In this document: one piece after another, positions 36,608 through 52,100 of the stretch
Position numbering within the stretch: position 1 is the stretch's first letter
Layout of the letters: every line of letters starts with the position of its first letter
Assembly (NCBI RefSeq): GCF_001949145.1
Contig: NW_019091357.1
Location: forward strand, 60,001-124,000
DNA: 64,000 bases
Origin: Acanthaster planci
Taxonomy: Eukaryota > Echinodermata > Asteroidea > Valvatida > Acanthasteridae
Reading direction: 5' to 3'
Position numbers and translations under genes: made by a program
Notes under the pieces: generated by a model
What the model was told of the DNA's origin: nothing
Databases searched by the model: none
The model's input: only the letters and a program-made list of their open reading frames with translations

Positions 36608-36837
36608 ATCAGCTTGATGACTTCATGCCATGACATTTTTGTACAATTGCAGGATCAGCTTGATGACTTCATGCCATGACATTTTTGTACAGTTGCATGA
36701 TCAGCTTGAAGACTTCATGCCATGACACTTTTGTACAGTTGCATGATCAGCTTGAAGACTTCATGCCATGACATTTTTGTACAATTGCATGATCAGCTTG
36801 ATGACTTCATGCCATGACATTTTTGTACAATTGCATG
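36608..36837. repeat. 46-bp minisatellite, five copies
   Basis: Five head-to-tail copies start at 36608, 36654, 36700, 36746 and 36792, each beginning 'atcagcttgatgacttcatg' with few differences (for example tgatg/tgaag). It is in the probable 3' untranslated region of the ENPP-like gene, ahead of the polyadenylation signal at 36901. Confidence 0.9.
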
Positions 36838-36900
36838 TTCATGCTGTCAAGTGTATTCTCGTTATGAAAAGCCACAAATGAAGAATTCTTTGTTCAACTC

Positions 36901-36906
36901 AATAAA
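36901..36906 (+). terminator. Candidate polyadenylation signal AATAAA for the ENPP-like gene
   Basis: Canonical hexamer about 820 bases after the stop codon, just beyond the minisatellite. A second AATAAA lies near 37561, so alternative ends are possible. Confidence 0.4.
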
Positions 36907-39900
36907 TATGTAAAATTGAAAAAATGTAAAATATGTGCCAATTATGCATTAATACTTCAAAACTGTGGTTTTGTGCAGAACAAGGGTGAATCTTGCAAAA
37001 GACGCACATTCATATTTACTGGAAAACTGTTTGAGTTTTTTCTTTCTTGTTTACTTTTCAGAATCATTTTGATGAAATTAACCAAATAGTGGCTGTATTC
37101 ACACTTTTCAAAGGAGACTGAATGAATTTTCACAAGGCATTCTTCTTTAAATTGTAATTTGTCGTAAATGTAACATTTACAAGCACAGAAATTATAGTTG
37201 CACCAAGATAGTATCTGTGAAATATTTGACCGGTTTTTCATGGATAAATAGAATTAATAGCTGACTTAAAGCTTGTAGTTTGCAGTGGTTTGACTTAATT
37301 CATTTTATTGCTTGAGTGTATTTCAAATCTTTAATCAGATGTTGTAAAATCCTTTTAGTTTTAACCTGAAAGATTATCAGTTTGGGTTAAAAATGCAGGA
37401 ACATTGTTCCTGGACTTTCTGACCTTTTTTTCTTTAAAAAACTAGCTTAGTTTACAGCTTATACAAATACATGGGTAGGCTGCTTTCTAAGGGTCATGGA
37501 ATCAAAGCACAAAATGACCCAAAAATTCAAGGAACAGTGTTTGTATTTTGCATCAGGGCTCAATAAAAATTTATTCTATTTTTTCAAGGATTTCAGTGCT
37601 CAGTACTAAACTGAGTCAGTACTCACTGTTCAGGGTGGATTTAGGGGTTGTCCTTATTTCACTTCATCCAAGAAGGATTTTAAAATAATTTTCAGATTTG
37701 GTTTATAACATTTGCACAAATTATGATTCAATTCACTTTCATGCTATACATGTTATTTACATGTACCATATCGAACTCGAAATTTGTATACTTGGCAGGG
37801 AAACATTTTTACAATAGATTTTTAGAATGCACAGAATTTTTCTCTTGACATAAGATTACACATTGGTATTCAAATGTTATACATGCATTGTGTATGCAGG
37901 TTTTCCTCATTTTGTTCATGTGATTGATTGAATTTTCAATTCAGTTTTGATATTTTCTTTTATACTGGCTGCTAAATGTCAAAAGCTTTTCATACAGTCT
38001 AGACTGCTTGTAAATATTTGAAAACAAAACTTTATTTTAGAATGAGAGATGAGTAAGCTGTATATATTGGTTGAATCCTAAAACGTCAAAGATGTGATGA
38101 ATGTAGGTATATTGTTACATTAGAAAAAAAATTAATGCCTTCAAAGAACAAGTTGCATCATCTTTTTTTCTTTTAAGATATTTTTCAAGATGTTAATAAA
38201 AATGCACAGTACTATTTTACTCACAGTTCACATGACTATTTTGTATTGATTTGAATTTTAAAAATGTTATGAAGAAAATTATAATTACTTATGAAATCAG
38301 TTGTCAAATATTCCAATTTTGGTAATGCAAGACTTTCAACTGTGTGTTTCATTTTATCTACATGGCTCATGAGATGCAGAAACTTCTAGTGGAAAATGAA
38401 CCAATACAATACTAGCATGACTAGGCACAAAGCTGAAACATGTTAAAAACATTTTACATCAGTCAAACATGGCATATTTTTTGGCCCATATTTTATTTTT
38501 GTTCTGTTATCTTTGTAGTCTTCAGCAACCTGTGTGGGCTTTATTGTTCTATGGCCAATCCGTTTAAACAATTAAAACAGGTAACAAAACCTAATCAGTT
38601 ACTTTCATCCAAAAGAAATTCTCAAAGCTCAGTACTTTTGAGACTACGGATGGGACCATTGCTTTTACATATACATGTACATTTATCCATATTCACCTGT
38701 TTCAAAAATCTGTTGGTCATTTTTACAGATTGGTGGACACAACTGTCTTATGCCAGGTTGATACCATTCTTCCTTTCTAACTAAATGTTGAATCTGTATG
38801 TGAATTGCAGTGTTATTCAGTGACTAGAATTAGAAGCCATTATTACAGTAGCACAACGTTCATGGACAGGTAGTACATGCATGTTTGCATTACATAACTC
38901 TTTGACCAATAGAGTATCATGATTTGCCAAATGCATACATTCATCAAGTGCAGTGCCGCCGCAGTAATGGCAACTCCTTAATTTAGTCTATTTATTTTGT
39001 TCTATTTGGCAACAATTTAAAAAGTTCAAGCACACATTAGCAGCACTTATTGCTTACCTGAAGAAAGTAAATATTTGTTTCCAAGCTCATTAAATTCTAA
39101 GGGCTATATGATGTGTTTGTTGAACCACAGAAGGGTAAATGTAACCCTTGACAGCTTGATAAAAAGGCTGAAAGGTCTAAATATACCCTTCTTACATCAA
39201 CAAAAACTCGTCTCTCTGTACATTCCATATCCTTCACAACACAGTTGGGTGTCAGATTTTCATGCTGTGATATCCAATATGAAACCTACCAATATACTGA
39301 ACCTGAACTGTGCGGGTACATTTAAAATTAAAAAAATGTTAAGAGCACTTTAATATGTTACTCTTTCACACAAGGTGCTAACAATTTCAATACAATGTCT
39401 AGCTTTACTACTCTTTCAGTGCAACGTGGCAAGGTTTAGAGGAATTATTACATCTGTTCGTCCGCAAACATTTGGGAAAACACAATGGCATAAATAGTGA
39501 ACAAACAAATTTGAATAAAATTTGCATTTAAACACATTATGTACACTTTAAAACAGTTTGAGAAGAGTATTTCCAAAAGCCTGTCATGAAAAATAGACAT
39601 TATTTGAACACTGTTTTAAATAAAAACCACACACACATGCACACAAAATTTGCATTTCGTGAAAAAGTCTTAGAAAATCCAGTTAACAAAATGTCAATAT
39701 ACATGTACTTCTATTGTGGCTGAATTTTAGTCCAAGGTTTTTGTGCAACAAAGGCAGCAATATTAAGGCACTTAAGTTTATATTTAGATGAACTTCAACC
39801 AAGAACGAAATATACATAGAGTACAGCAAACACTAAACATAAATAAAAGTGTATATACATAAACAGAAGTGAAATTGAAATGTATGGCAAAATACACACA

Positions 39901-40165
39901 AAAAGACAGTGATGCGTAGAATTCAATCGACTCTGTATGTAATGCAACATTTACACCACAGTGTTAACTTGTGTTGAAACAAAACAGCTCATTGCTGACT
40001 ATTGCTATTCAAAAATTCACTAAATATCATTTGTACAGAAATATATTTTACAAAATCTGCATTTTAAAAGTAGGTGGGATTGAAATTGTAAGAACCTCTG
40101 CAAGGCAATTGGACCTTTTTGGTCCAATTTCCGATACTATTTTGTGATTGGTGCGTCCATTGGCT
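36907..40165. other. Intergenic between two convergent genes
   Basis: AT-rich sequence between the 3' ends of the ENPP-like gene and RGS22. It probably includes 3' untranslated sequence of both. No exon or structured repeat was seen. Confidence 0.5.
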
Positions 40166-43100
40166 TTATCTCTTCCTTGAGCCATTTACAGCCGGTGTTC
40201 TTTTCTTTCCTTTTTCTCTTTGATGACCATTCAACAAAACCTCCTTTCCGTTGGCCAATTTTTTCAGTGACCCTTGACTTTCAACCTTGGTTGGTATATT
40301 CATGGTGACCTTTTTCTTGACCTCTTTGCCCTGGGGTTGGCTGTCAGCCTTGTTTCTGGTCTTATATCTTCCTTTGGACCCTGTAATATAGTGTGTAGGA
40401 ATGTTACCTCAATGTTATACTGCTGCTATAAGTTCTCTACCAATGGTCTACACCAAGTTAATGTTTCCACTCAGCCTGTGTCCAAATCACTTGCCTATGG
40501 CAACAAATAACATGCAGGGTTATTATCAGGTTATGGAAGCCACGAGCTGGGGCTACTGCCATTTCCCATAGATTAGTGAGTTATTGCTAGCCGTAGCCAG
40601 GTTAATGGAAACAGCCTCATGGTTAAAGAAATACCCACGTTGATCCAGAACCCAGTCTCTGGTCCAATACTTACCTTTGTCTGATGAGTCAGTACCCTGT
40701 TCACTCTGTGGAGTCCTGCTAGATCTAGCCTGTGAGTTTTGTTCCTCAGTGTAGCTGTCAATAGCTGCAAAGAAAACCAGTGAATAAGAGTAATAAATCT
40801 GTAACGCACTGATCAATATAATGAAATAGGCCCAATACGGGCGTTTCACAATGCATGAAATCCGTCGACCCAATGCATGTTTGGATAGTGTCAACAGATT
40901 TCATGCATTGTGATTGGCCAACATATTACAGACTCAGTCTTGGAGGTGCACTATTGTGAATCACCTGTATTATATTGATCCGACTGCATGGCCATTCTCA
41001 TCAATAATGCTTAAACACTTATTATTTCATAATCATTCAATCTGTGAAATAATCTTTTGACTCATTAATTGATCAGCATTATTCCCTATTTAAAACAAGA
41101 AGATACAGACACCAAGGATGCATGGAGACACTAACCGGACAATATGCTCGATGCTCTATCATCTCCATGCAGCAATTTCTGTTCTCTATCCAGTGCTGTC
41201 ATATAGTCAGAATATTTCCAGTGAACTTTTTCTTGTCCTTCATAATCCTCCTCATCTTCTCCTTCATCCAAGAACTCGGCGAAGACACTGAAACGGCGAC
41301 TCAAGGACTTGGAACCTATGCTGTTTTGGTCATCTTCATCCTTACGGGCCTCCTTAAAAATTGAAGGACACAATATAATGTGAATGTGAAAATGGTCATT
41401 ATTCCAGATTAAGTGGAATTAGAGAAGTAAAATCAGACCTAATCACCTGACTGATAGAGAGATTCTTACCTTCTCTTCCTCCATTCGCCTCATCTCCATC
41501 TCCTTACGTCGTAGTTTCTTTCTCTTCCTCTCGAGATCATACAGCATTTTCTCTTCTGACAGGGAAGTGCGATATTTCTGGAAGTCAGCCCAGTGTTGAA
41601 ACAGTACCTTGAAAACTGTCATCTGCAGGCAAAAGCACAAAGAGGAGCTTGGTTTTAAATACATGTATTAAAAAAAAGGAAATGTTGGGGGAATTCATTT
41701 TTGCATGGTAAACGGATGTTCAAGTTATGTCAAAGAAAGTTCCATTTACCTGGGTTTCTCTGAAGACATAAGGACCCATTTCTCTTGGTCTTTTATCCAT
41801 GATCTTCTCAGCCATCTCAGGAGTGATATCAATGTGAAGATTGGGAGGAATTTCAGACATGATGAAGCAGCGAAGGATGGCTTGTATCTTTTGTTGGATG
41901 ATAGACTCATCACTATGGGAGTGGTACATATCCTAAAACAGATCGCAAAACAATGTTGTGAAAAATCAATCAAAAAATTGAACTGTACCCAAGATATTTA
42001 ATCCACGTGAACAAAACATTTCAGTAAAGTAAGTCGGAAAATAAGAAAATACTTCACACAAAACAGTAAGCCAAATGAGTCAAGAACAACGTTAAGGTCT
42101 CAGACTACATCCCTTTAGTTACACACCCTTAAGGATATCCTGACAGTTCAAATCTTGAATCGACTGACCTTAAATTTCTGAACCTCCAGCCAAAAAAGTA
42201 CATCATTTTCCAAGTTGTCTCCCTTGACAGATACAAATTTCCTGAAGTGACTGCATGTGACGGGGTTCATCAAAGCCTGGCGGAAGGCGATGATGTCACG
42301 AGATGATGACACCCATCGTCCTTCAAGAATCTGTGAAAAAAGCACAATCAGATTTTATGAGATCAACACAACAGAAATTATTAACCAAAATTTTAGATAA
42401 ACTTGAACCCATCAATAATCAGGGGTGGACATGATTGGCCACTTAGAATTAAAACTGAAAACAGCTATCAAAAAACTGAAATGTAAACAGTTCCCATACT
42501 TTTGTACAGACCAGGTATACAAAAAGCGGACAATCAGAGTCAACATCTTAACAAAAAAAGCTGAAATCAGCTCAAAAGCTGAATTCTAACACCCCTGATA
42601 TTATTTTGCGAACCGAAAGTCACATTGTGCTATCAGTGAACTAAACTCAAAGGGACTGACTCACCCTATAGATAGCCATGGAACGCAGTTTCTTAGCATT
42701 CATAACATCATTCACCACGTCCTCCATTTTGATATGAGGCCGCTGTCTCTCCTGGAAATCTTCTCTCTGAAGGAACATAGGAAGCCACTTTCGCTCTAGG
42801 CGTTGACGGACATATTTCTGAGCTTCTATCAGGATGGGGTCAGGAGGTCGATCTAAAAGCAGTTTGCCCCAGCCTCCACCAGCTTGCATCACCTGAAACA
42901 ACGTTGTAGTAACATCAGTTACTTCATTCTTTTACCAAGCCTCAAACTGTAATAAATTATTCTTTAAAAGAACAAAACATTACTGTTTTGGGTCATGTGC
43001 TGATATAAACTTACCAGATTCTGCTGAGGTCTTGTAGCTGGACTGTTGGGACCAAAGAAATACTTCTTATTCAGATACCTTGTCTTGATATCCTTGGCTT

Positions 43101-46100
43101 TTGTGTCCCGTTTGTTGGCATCAAGGTAAGGTGTACGGCGGAAAGATTCTATGTCCATCCAACACATCAAGTCAGTAATGGCGTAGTTATCCTCTGGTCA
43201 AACAAAACAAAAGAACGAAATTACTTTTTCCAAACAAAATTTGGAAGAGAAACTCAGACAGTGTTAGGCTACCACATTTTTATCAATTCCACAGGTCTGT
43301 GGTGCATGGCCAGAGAACTGTCAACAGTGAAGTACACCTTAATTAGAGCAGTATTCTCTGCCAATGTGAAATATTCTCAACCCAGAAAAAAAACCTTGAA
43401 ACTAACCTAGGAAGTTGCGGAAGTGTTCCAATTCCAGCCGATTGTGGATGAGTTTGTTGAAGTCATAGTCTCTGAACTCCTCAGGGATCTTCTCTCTGAG
43501 TGCTTGGTAATAAGCTTCCTGCTTACTCTCATCATCCTCATCCAGCATGAAGTCAGGTGTAGAGATTCGCTAAGACAAATCAGTACAGACAGTAAGCCAT
43601 TACATCTCAAACAATTACTTGTCATGGGGTGAGGTCTCTTGTAGCTAAATTATTGGGCCCATGTTCTGTGAATGCAACATGCGGAGCCCAAAGTAGGACA
43701 TCCTTGGTATGTCTACTCCTCGATTTACTTACCTCTTTGATGAAGCCTCGTCTTGTTAGATTCTTCAGCTGTCTGGTATTCATTGCATCCAGCTGTCTCT
43801 CCTCAGAGATTAATTCAATCTGATGAATGAAAGACAAATACAGAATCTCTGTCAACATAAAGCAGTGACAGTAAACTTTCATCTCTTCCATATTTAACTT
43901 GATGATTACAGGATTTCACTACTCAATTTAACGCACTTCCATCTGACAACACGACAAAATGCACTAAAACTACCAACCTTATTGTAGAGGACCATATCAC
44001 TACCCTTCATCTGTGACCAAGGCTTCACTAGCATTTCCAGAACATGTTCCTCTGCACCATCAAATAGTTCCTCGAATGGAGGAGACACTTCGCGATAAAT
44101 CTGAGCCCGGACAGCTGAGGAACACTCAATGTCATAAAAGCAGCAATGAACGATGTACTTAGAATTGATGGCCTGGAATGGTAACAAAAAATTTTAAACT
44201 CACTACGACAATTAAGATCATAAATTAATTTCTATTTTGTAAGTTCATAAGTTTAAAATACAATCCCATCCAGGTAGAACATGCACAGTCTTGATCCACA
44301 TCTCTCTGAAAAGAACATTCCAAAATGCCTCCAACTCAAATGTGACCGTCAAAGAGAAGCTGCATTTGGGTGATCATTGTCATGGAATCTTGCAATACCT
44401 ACCTGAGCTTTTCTATGTAGACTAAATGAATCAAAGACATCTGCATAGAAGAGTGCATGGTAATCCTGCAACTCATGCCAACAACTCAGGCAGTTGATGA
44501 GAGTCTGGAATCAACAAAAATAACAACATATCTATGAATCATGAATGAATCTAGATGATTTCCTTGATGATTATGTACAAATGAATGACAAAGTGATTTT
44601 GCTTTTTTTTTTTTAAATGCTCATTGGAATATACATTCATGTGAATTTTTTTAAGCAATTACACAGATGAGTGTTGTATAAATGCAGCAAGTTATTCAAG
44701 AATAAGAATCAAACATCACACATGAATAGTACAAATTTAAGGGAAGCCTTTTCATGTGTAGGTTCAAGGAGCCCCATTTTACTCTACAGATCTCAATACT
44801 CACAGGGTTGTCTAGTTTCTCCAGATAAGCCATGAAGAATCCTCCTGCCTTCTTTTCATGATAAAGTCCCTCTAATAAACTCTCCATTCGATTTCCTCCA
44901 AGGAACTCACTTTCCTCTGTGGCAACACTACTTGATGTAGAGGAGGCAGAGCTTGGTCGCTTGGGCTTGTAGGGTGTGTTTGGTCTAGGATGGGAAGAAA
45001 GGGTATCCATGTTTCAAATCTTCATACACCAGATCTTCAGATGTAATACACATTCACTCCAATAACTGACATTTATAAATACCAAACTATCAGATTATCA
45101 CAACAAAGTCTCAACTTCAAATCACTTCTTACCTTGCTTGACTTTTCTCCTGCTCCTTCTCACCAACAATTTCCTCAGCTCCTATAGTCACTGATCTTTC
45201 TTGGTTCATCCCACTGCTACCACCAAATCTAGCATCTCCTTGTTCTAGTATTTCAGAAGCTACATCCGCAGAAGCAGTCCGGCTGCTGAGATTCTTATTA
45301 ATTGAACGGGAGTCAACAGGTGGAGGCGATGTAGGAGGGCTAGGTTTCATCTTGGACCCAATGCTAATGGTAATCTTTCGAGGTGTTGATGGAGAAGCTG
45401 TCTTAGAGTGATGAGTAGGCTTCTTGGGAGTGACTGAAGTCATTAAGCTGGAGATGGGCAGACTGGGCAGCGTCTTGCTGTGTTGGGATTGGCGGCTTTG
45501 AGGGGGACTTGGAGACGTCTTTCTTCTATTTGATGCCTGCATGAAATGACAAAGGTAGCTTAATGTTAAAAAAAATCATGATTTTGAATACAAAAGGCAA
45601 TACATGTACAAGAATAAAAAACACACCTATCATATGTGCAACACTTGCATTAAAGTGTCTTCTTCCATGTCAGTAACATCTTTTCTTTCCTGTTTGGCAA
45701 TTTTCACTTTTGTGCATTATAAAAGAACCACATAAATCCAACATTTCTTGGAAGAATAAATGCTCTGTACATACTTCTGTTGGAAGAGCTATACTGTGTC
45801 TAAGTTTTGGCCAGCATGTCTTGGGTCGCAGAGGTAGAAGAGTGACAGTCCTAGGCTCAGGATGGCTGCTGCTGCTGCTGCTGTTGTTGAGAAGCTTCTG
45901 GTAGTTGTAGATCTGATTGGTTGTTGCTACACTACTGCTGCTGCCAGTGTACATTTCCCGCATTAGGAATCGAGGAGCCCTAAAAGAAATTAAGACAAAA
46001 CACATGTACATGTGATCCAGCGTTTTTGAAAAATGGTGGTAAAAGGCCCTGCTGTCTGTTACTAATCTTGGAATAAAAAAATTAACATTAAGCTTTGAAA

Positions 46101-49100
46101 CTCTTGTTTGTGCGCAATCATTGTTAAACCACGTACTCCACAAAATAAATGAAACGACAGACAAATGTGTGCCAAGTATGGCTGTTTATTCCTGAAACTA
46201 TCCCGGACACTTTCAGTCGCATGTTAGGAACTGGAACAAATCAAGGAAATTTAAGAGGAAATGCATATTTATTTCAAACGAATAAAAAATCTTACCAATA
46301 TAGGAGAAGTGGTGCAATAATGTTGGGTTGTATCTTGGCTAATCTGTCGATACTTGTCCATTTGGATGGTGCATCAAGTCTGAGAGACTGCAATACCTCT
46401 CTTGGCAGCTCACAAACCCCACCAGACTTCAAATATTTATCTCGTAACTGGCCCAAAAAACTAAAAGTAAAAGCAAAACAAATAAAATAAAATATCACTG
46501 CACAAGGTTTAGGGATATTGTAAAATTGCTGCAAACATGACATATTGAACAATACCTAGGATTGGTACAACACTATAGACCAAGGAAACATCATACAGCA
46601 ACTTGAAACAGAAGTGATCCAAACAGCTATGTTACTATGTGTACGTATATATTTTCTGCACTATAATGAATGCATTCAATGAAAAGCTGAAGTAACCAAT
46701 GCACGGTCGATATTAATAACCAGAATTTACAGGTTGTGTTTTAATCTTGGACCTTTTTTTCTCAAATTTGGGACTTGAATAATAATTTGGGGGTTTACTA
46801 GGATTCGCTAATGCTGAATTGATAACAATAAGAGAAATGACTTCAGTTTGCTTAACCTAACTCTAAAAGACGGAAATGACACCTGCTAGAAAAATTTCAA
46901 TTGTGTGTTTTGTTGATGACTTACTGTTGTTGCACCTCTGTGTCATCAATCATACATCCACGGTCCACATCCAACCATAGGTTCCAAATTTTTTCTCCTG
47001 CTGTACCCCAAAGAAATCTTTTGAACCCATCCAATCCTCTTTTGTTACTCAAATCAAAACTATATCTGAGCTTCGAGAAGAATGGGTCCTTAATTTCATC
47101 AGTGTCATTCTCATTGTCACTGTCAAATAAGGAGTCCTCTTCCACATCATCTTGGCCCACAGTTGCTAGAGATATTCGACTGTTTGTCCTCAAGTCATCC
47201 TGAACATCCAAGCCATTTTTCAGTATTGATGGCCTCTTCTGTTCCATGGATAGAGATACCTCCATGGTGTGCAATGCCTCTTCAGTCAAATCAGCACTAC
47301 AAACATCAAGTGCCTTCAAAATATTCTCATCAATGTAGGTATCGATTTCATCTTGGGATAGATCTGTTGCCATTGTAATGGCAGACTTAATAGCAAAAGA
47401 CACGACAACAGTCGCCATGTCCTCCAGAGTGGAGACTCGGATCGGTTGTGGCTGGAGTTCGGGTAAGTCTTCTTCATTTTCGTTATCGCTTACATTAAGC
47501 TGTTGACTTTCAGCATCAAACCCACTCTCAGTACTCAGTTTTTCATCTTCTTCAACTTCATCCAGTGACTCCTCTGCTGATACTTTTGGTTTGGATTCAA
47601 CTGTAGCTACATGCACAGGACCACTATAGCTTCCACTGTTTCTGACATTCTCTGCAACCATACAAGAATCATCACCGATAGGAGGTCGCCAAACAGGTGG
47701 TGAGCGTAACCTGTGAGGACTATGAAACATCTTGTCACTGTTAGGAATATCATCCAAGCTCACTGGGTCGAAGTTGGAGTTACTGAAGGAGTCTTGTCTC
47801 CAGGGGCTTCCAATCCCACTGTCAGCTGTCACTTGATCCCAAATACTCATTGATGAGCTGAGTGGCCGACCACTCAAAGGCCGACCACTCGCCGGTCGTG
47901 AGCTACTGAAACCATCTGAACTCCGTGGCTGTACTGAATTGGTAGTGGTTGTGCTAGATTTCATCTTAACATCACTAAACCATTCCTTGGATTGCGTAGG
48001 GTGAGCTTCTCCCATGCAGACAAACATTTGACGCATTGCAATACCTTGCTCATCCACTTTAGGTTGTTCAACAACTGGTGGTTTTTCAATAGCAAATGGA
48101 GTGTAGGTAGGATCAACATACAGGTGAATGGGCACGTCACTGTCTTTAGCAGCAATCTACAAAAAAAGAAGTGCGTCCTTGTGGTTATATCATCTCAATT
48201 TTACAACCCACTCTTCCTATAAACTCTGCACATGGAAAAAACTGTTGGCACATGCAATTTATCTGTGCAAGTTAACAAACACAAAATTAACACACTGTAC
48301 AAATATACAACAGGCAAACTCTTCCTCGTTAACCCTAACACTCCTCAATCCTTCACCTGTTGGAGGACTGAAGAGTGTTAGGGTTAATACTAGCTAGTGA
48401 TCTTTGTCTAAGAAAAAAGAAGTCATTTTTCTTTTTTAATTCAACAGGTCTAACACGTACAGTCCACGCAATTGTACTTACCTCTACCTGTGAGACAAGT
48501 TTGGCCAATCTGAATTCCAAGTAAGTATCACTCTGCAAGAAAGCCGGTAATCTTTCCTCTTTAATCCACTTAATTCCTTGCTCCTTGTTGAGACACTACC
48601 AAACAAACAAATTCAAATACTTTTTACAATTTATATTTCATGGTTTACATTATCATACATGTGGATGCTTTGGACATACATGTAGCAGAATAACTGGTAG
48701 AGCAGCCTTCAAATGACCTCATTTCAAGTCCAAGCAAGTCAATTATTTGTGGCTGCTATAACTTTCCATCAATGGGCGAGTCACTCTAAGCCATAGCCAG
48801 TTTGCTCAGACACAGCCAATGAATGTCCTCAGTTCAATGCCGGAAGCCAACGGTTTGTGTCTGCTGTTACCTTCCATTAATGGGCATGCTGCTCTAAGCC
48901 ATTGCCAGTTTACTCAGACACAGCCAATAGCAATAAACCAGCCAGATTTTCTTCAATTGCACTCATTACAAAGGCTCTATAATCACTAAGCTAAACAGTA
49001 TCACCTTCAGGTCATAAACATTGTCCATATACCTGCACCATGAAGCTGGTCTTCACATCAAAATCTTCCTCTGTATACAACGGTCCACTTGGCAGCTTCG

Positions 49101-52100
49101 CTCCAAGTGGTAGTTTCGACTTCATGAACTTTTTTGTAGCAGTGTATATCGGGTTGGGTTTTTGCTGGGAGCGGACCAGAGATCGAATCTTCTCCTTCAG
49201 AGCCTGCTTGGCAGAAGTCACTACCTCAAAACCACGCTTTTCCTTGTTGAAAATGAGGGGTTCTGGAAAGGTCTGTTTAGAAGAATAAATAAACAAATAA
49301 TCACTGCATAAAAAGTGACCTTATTCTAAAGAAATTATACTAAGAAAAACCATTCATCAATCAACCCGAAGCAACTAATCTGTTTTTCCTAAAAACCTCT
49401 GAAACTAAACTTTGATTCTTTCTAGAAAATACCGTATAAATGTCCTGTTTATATTGGAGTCATTTGGTAAATGATTTGAAACTAAATAACACATAGGCAA
49501 ACATCAAACACCTGTACTTCAGTCATTGTTATCGCTGTTACCCTCAATCGTTTTTGATACTCAAGGTTTTGGAGGAAAAATTTCCACACTTACAGGAAGC
49601 TGAAGGAATGCATTGAAGTAGTCAACAAAGAGGTCATCAGTGGCCAAGAAGTCCTCCTAAAGTAGACAAAAATTGAGTACAAGTAATTGAGGTTGCTGTT
49701 CTTTAGCCACAATATCAAAACCAGATAGAGGCATTCATCAAAATGAATATTATAACAAATGGAAGCAGAAGTATCACAAGTTAAACAGAAAGGATGAGAA
49801 GTATCCTCGGCTGTTTGTTTTCCCACTGACAGAGAAATTCTTGTATGAATTAAGTGCTTTCTCTTCCTAGAAATTTGCCAAGTTCATTATCATCAAGCCA
49901 ATTCAAATTCCTTGTATCTTCATCATGATTCGTAAGCCCGAACTACCTCCATGGCATCCCAAGGCCAACACAAATGTTATTAATATCAACTGTTTTCCAA
50001 TGCATGGGGTTCAATGCAGCAAAAAGCCAACTACTGTATCTTTCCTGAGCCTCAGATGTGGGCTGGAAATTGAATTGCTTCCAAATTACCTCATTAATTC
50101 ACTAAATGGGAAATACCTCAGTGGAAACAGATATGCATAAACCATACAGTCAAGGTTAAATGAGCCTGCGATGTATTTACATGCATTAAATATTTTTTAC
50201 GTCTCATTGAAATTTACAGATTGCTTTGTTTTGCTATTTTCTACATTCCAAGAAATTCCCCAAAAAACCCAAGTCCGAGTAGGAACTGATCCAAGCTAAA
50301 CTGTACATTCAGAACCTATCAAGAACAAAAACAAAGGCAACTTCCATCAAGTGTTTAACCACCATCCGGCTCTCCTAGTTAACATTCTGTCCTTTTCCAA
50401 TCTAATTAGGAAATTCTTGATAACATAGATCCCAAGGAATTCAATCACAGGACAGAAATCCAACACCTCAACAGGAATTCTACACTTAGTAATAAACTTG
50501 ATTTGAAGTACTGGTACAAGTAAAGGGTAAAGCCTGGCTGTGCATACATGTACTCTGTCCCACTTTGTGTTTACACAACTGTTATGGTGGGGTATATGAA
50601 GTTGGATAACTCTACCAGATAGCTTTTTTTTACAGTCCATTTCCTTGGTTATGCCTTTCTTAATCTGTGATGCTGGGGGTTTTTAGTTTAATTGTTTGAT
50701 TTGTTTAGTGTCTTTTTTCCATGTTAGTATGTAATAATTTGTTTTTTATGCCATCATAATTAGCAGTAAGACTTACTGACAAGGCTACCCTGATTAAACA
50801 AAACAAAAATTAGCTGAGAAGAACACAAAGAATAAATATCCCTACATGAACAAATGTACAGTGTATGTACACGTACACTGAACTTGAAAAGATTTTCAGA
50901 CTGGGCATTAATTATCTTATCAATATTTAGCATGTATACACATATCCCTAGGCTTCATTCATCCATACATGTCCATACATGTACATGCATCAAATAAATA
51001 TTATTCCAAATATCTCCCTTGTCTTTTAACTATAAAACATTACTTTCAAAACTGTTTGCTAACAGGAATGTACTTGAAGGAATTTTTCATTTAAGTAATC
51101 TAGAAATTCTGAGCAGTTTTGCATTTCATGAGAAGTGAATGGTGACCTTTGCCTCCAAGGCCTGAAAGTGAGACTTTGGAAACGATTCAAGATTCCACCG
51201 GCATGTGCTCACAGAAAAAAAATTAATTTGGCTTGCCGCACAAGGCCAGGCCCTCTCAAGAAATGGATTGAATTGCTGAAACTTTAGATGACATCAGACA
51301 CACTGAGGACAAAGGACAGTGAAACACTACAGCCTATCAAGCTGTGACTGCCAAGAGCAAGTGACTTAAACACTGCAGCCTATCAAGCTTTGACATTGCC
51401 AAGAGCAAGTGAGTTTTGAGTTCAATCAAATCAAAATCAAGGGGGAAAAAGCATACACAGTACACTTTGATAGAATTGGCCAACTCAGTGATGTACAAAA
51501 GCTACCAGCTACATGTACCTTGCCAACATTCAATTGCACTGCTTTGAACAAAAACCTCCAATGTCATCACAACAACCTGCCAATAGCTCCAAGCATCATT
51601 CCCTGCTACCAGTACCTGCGCATATAACATGCACTTGAAATATTTTAACCAGACAATGTGACCCAGTTCCTCAATCGTTGCCAGGGTTAATGTTCAGGCT
51701 TTTAATGGGCAGTTGCAACTTTGAACTTCATAAGCAAGTAAATATCAGAATCCATCAAGTGCCAGCTCTTTGGCCCTGATAAATTATGTCAGTCAGCTTC
51801 AAACCATTAAGGGTCAGCTCTTGAAATAACTGCAACACAGTAGCCTTGTTACTATGGTGACATCCACAAATTGGCAAGGCCATTGCTCATAATTTAGTCA
51901 GCGGGCGCAACATAATTACAAATAACCTGAAAGGTTTTCAGAAAGTGGGACTTACAAATGCAGTTTCATTTTACAATTTAACATATATGTACCGTGGTAT
52001 GCATAAATGTAATAAATAGACTTCTTTCATAAATTTGAGATAACATGTACATTTAGTTTATTATGACGCCATATACGTATTGAATTTAGGTACACGTAAC

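Noticed and set aside
46901-47378. Plus-strand open frames opposite RGS22 exon 6
   Set aside because: Antisense to a 1.2-kb coding exon with clear frame continuity on the minus strand.
48329-48387. Telomere-like TTAGGG/CCCTAA
   Set aside because: Only single units inside a short hairpin; no tandem array.
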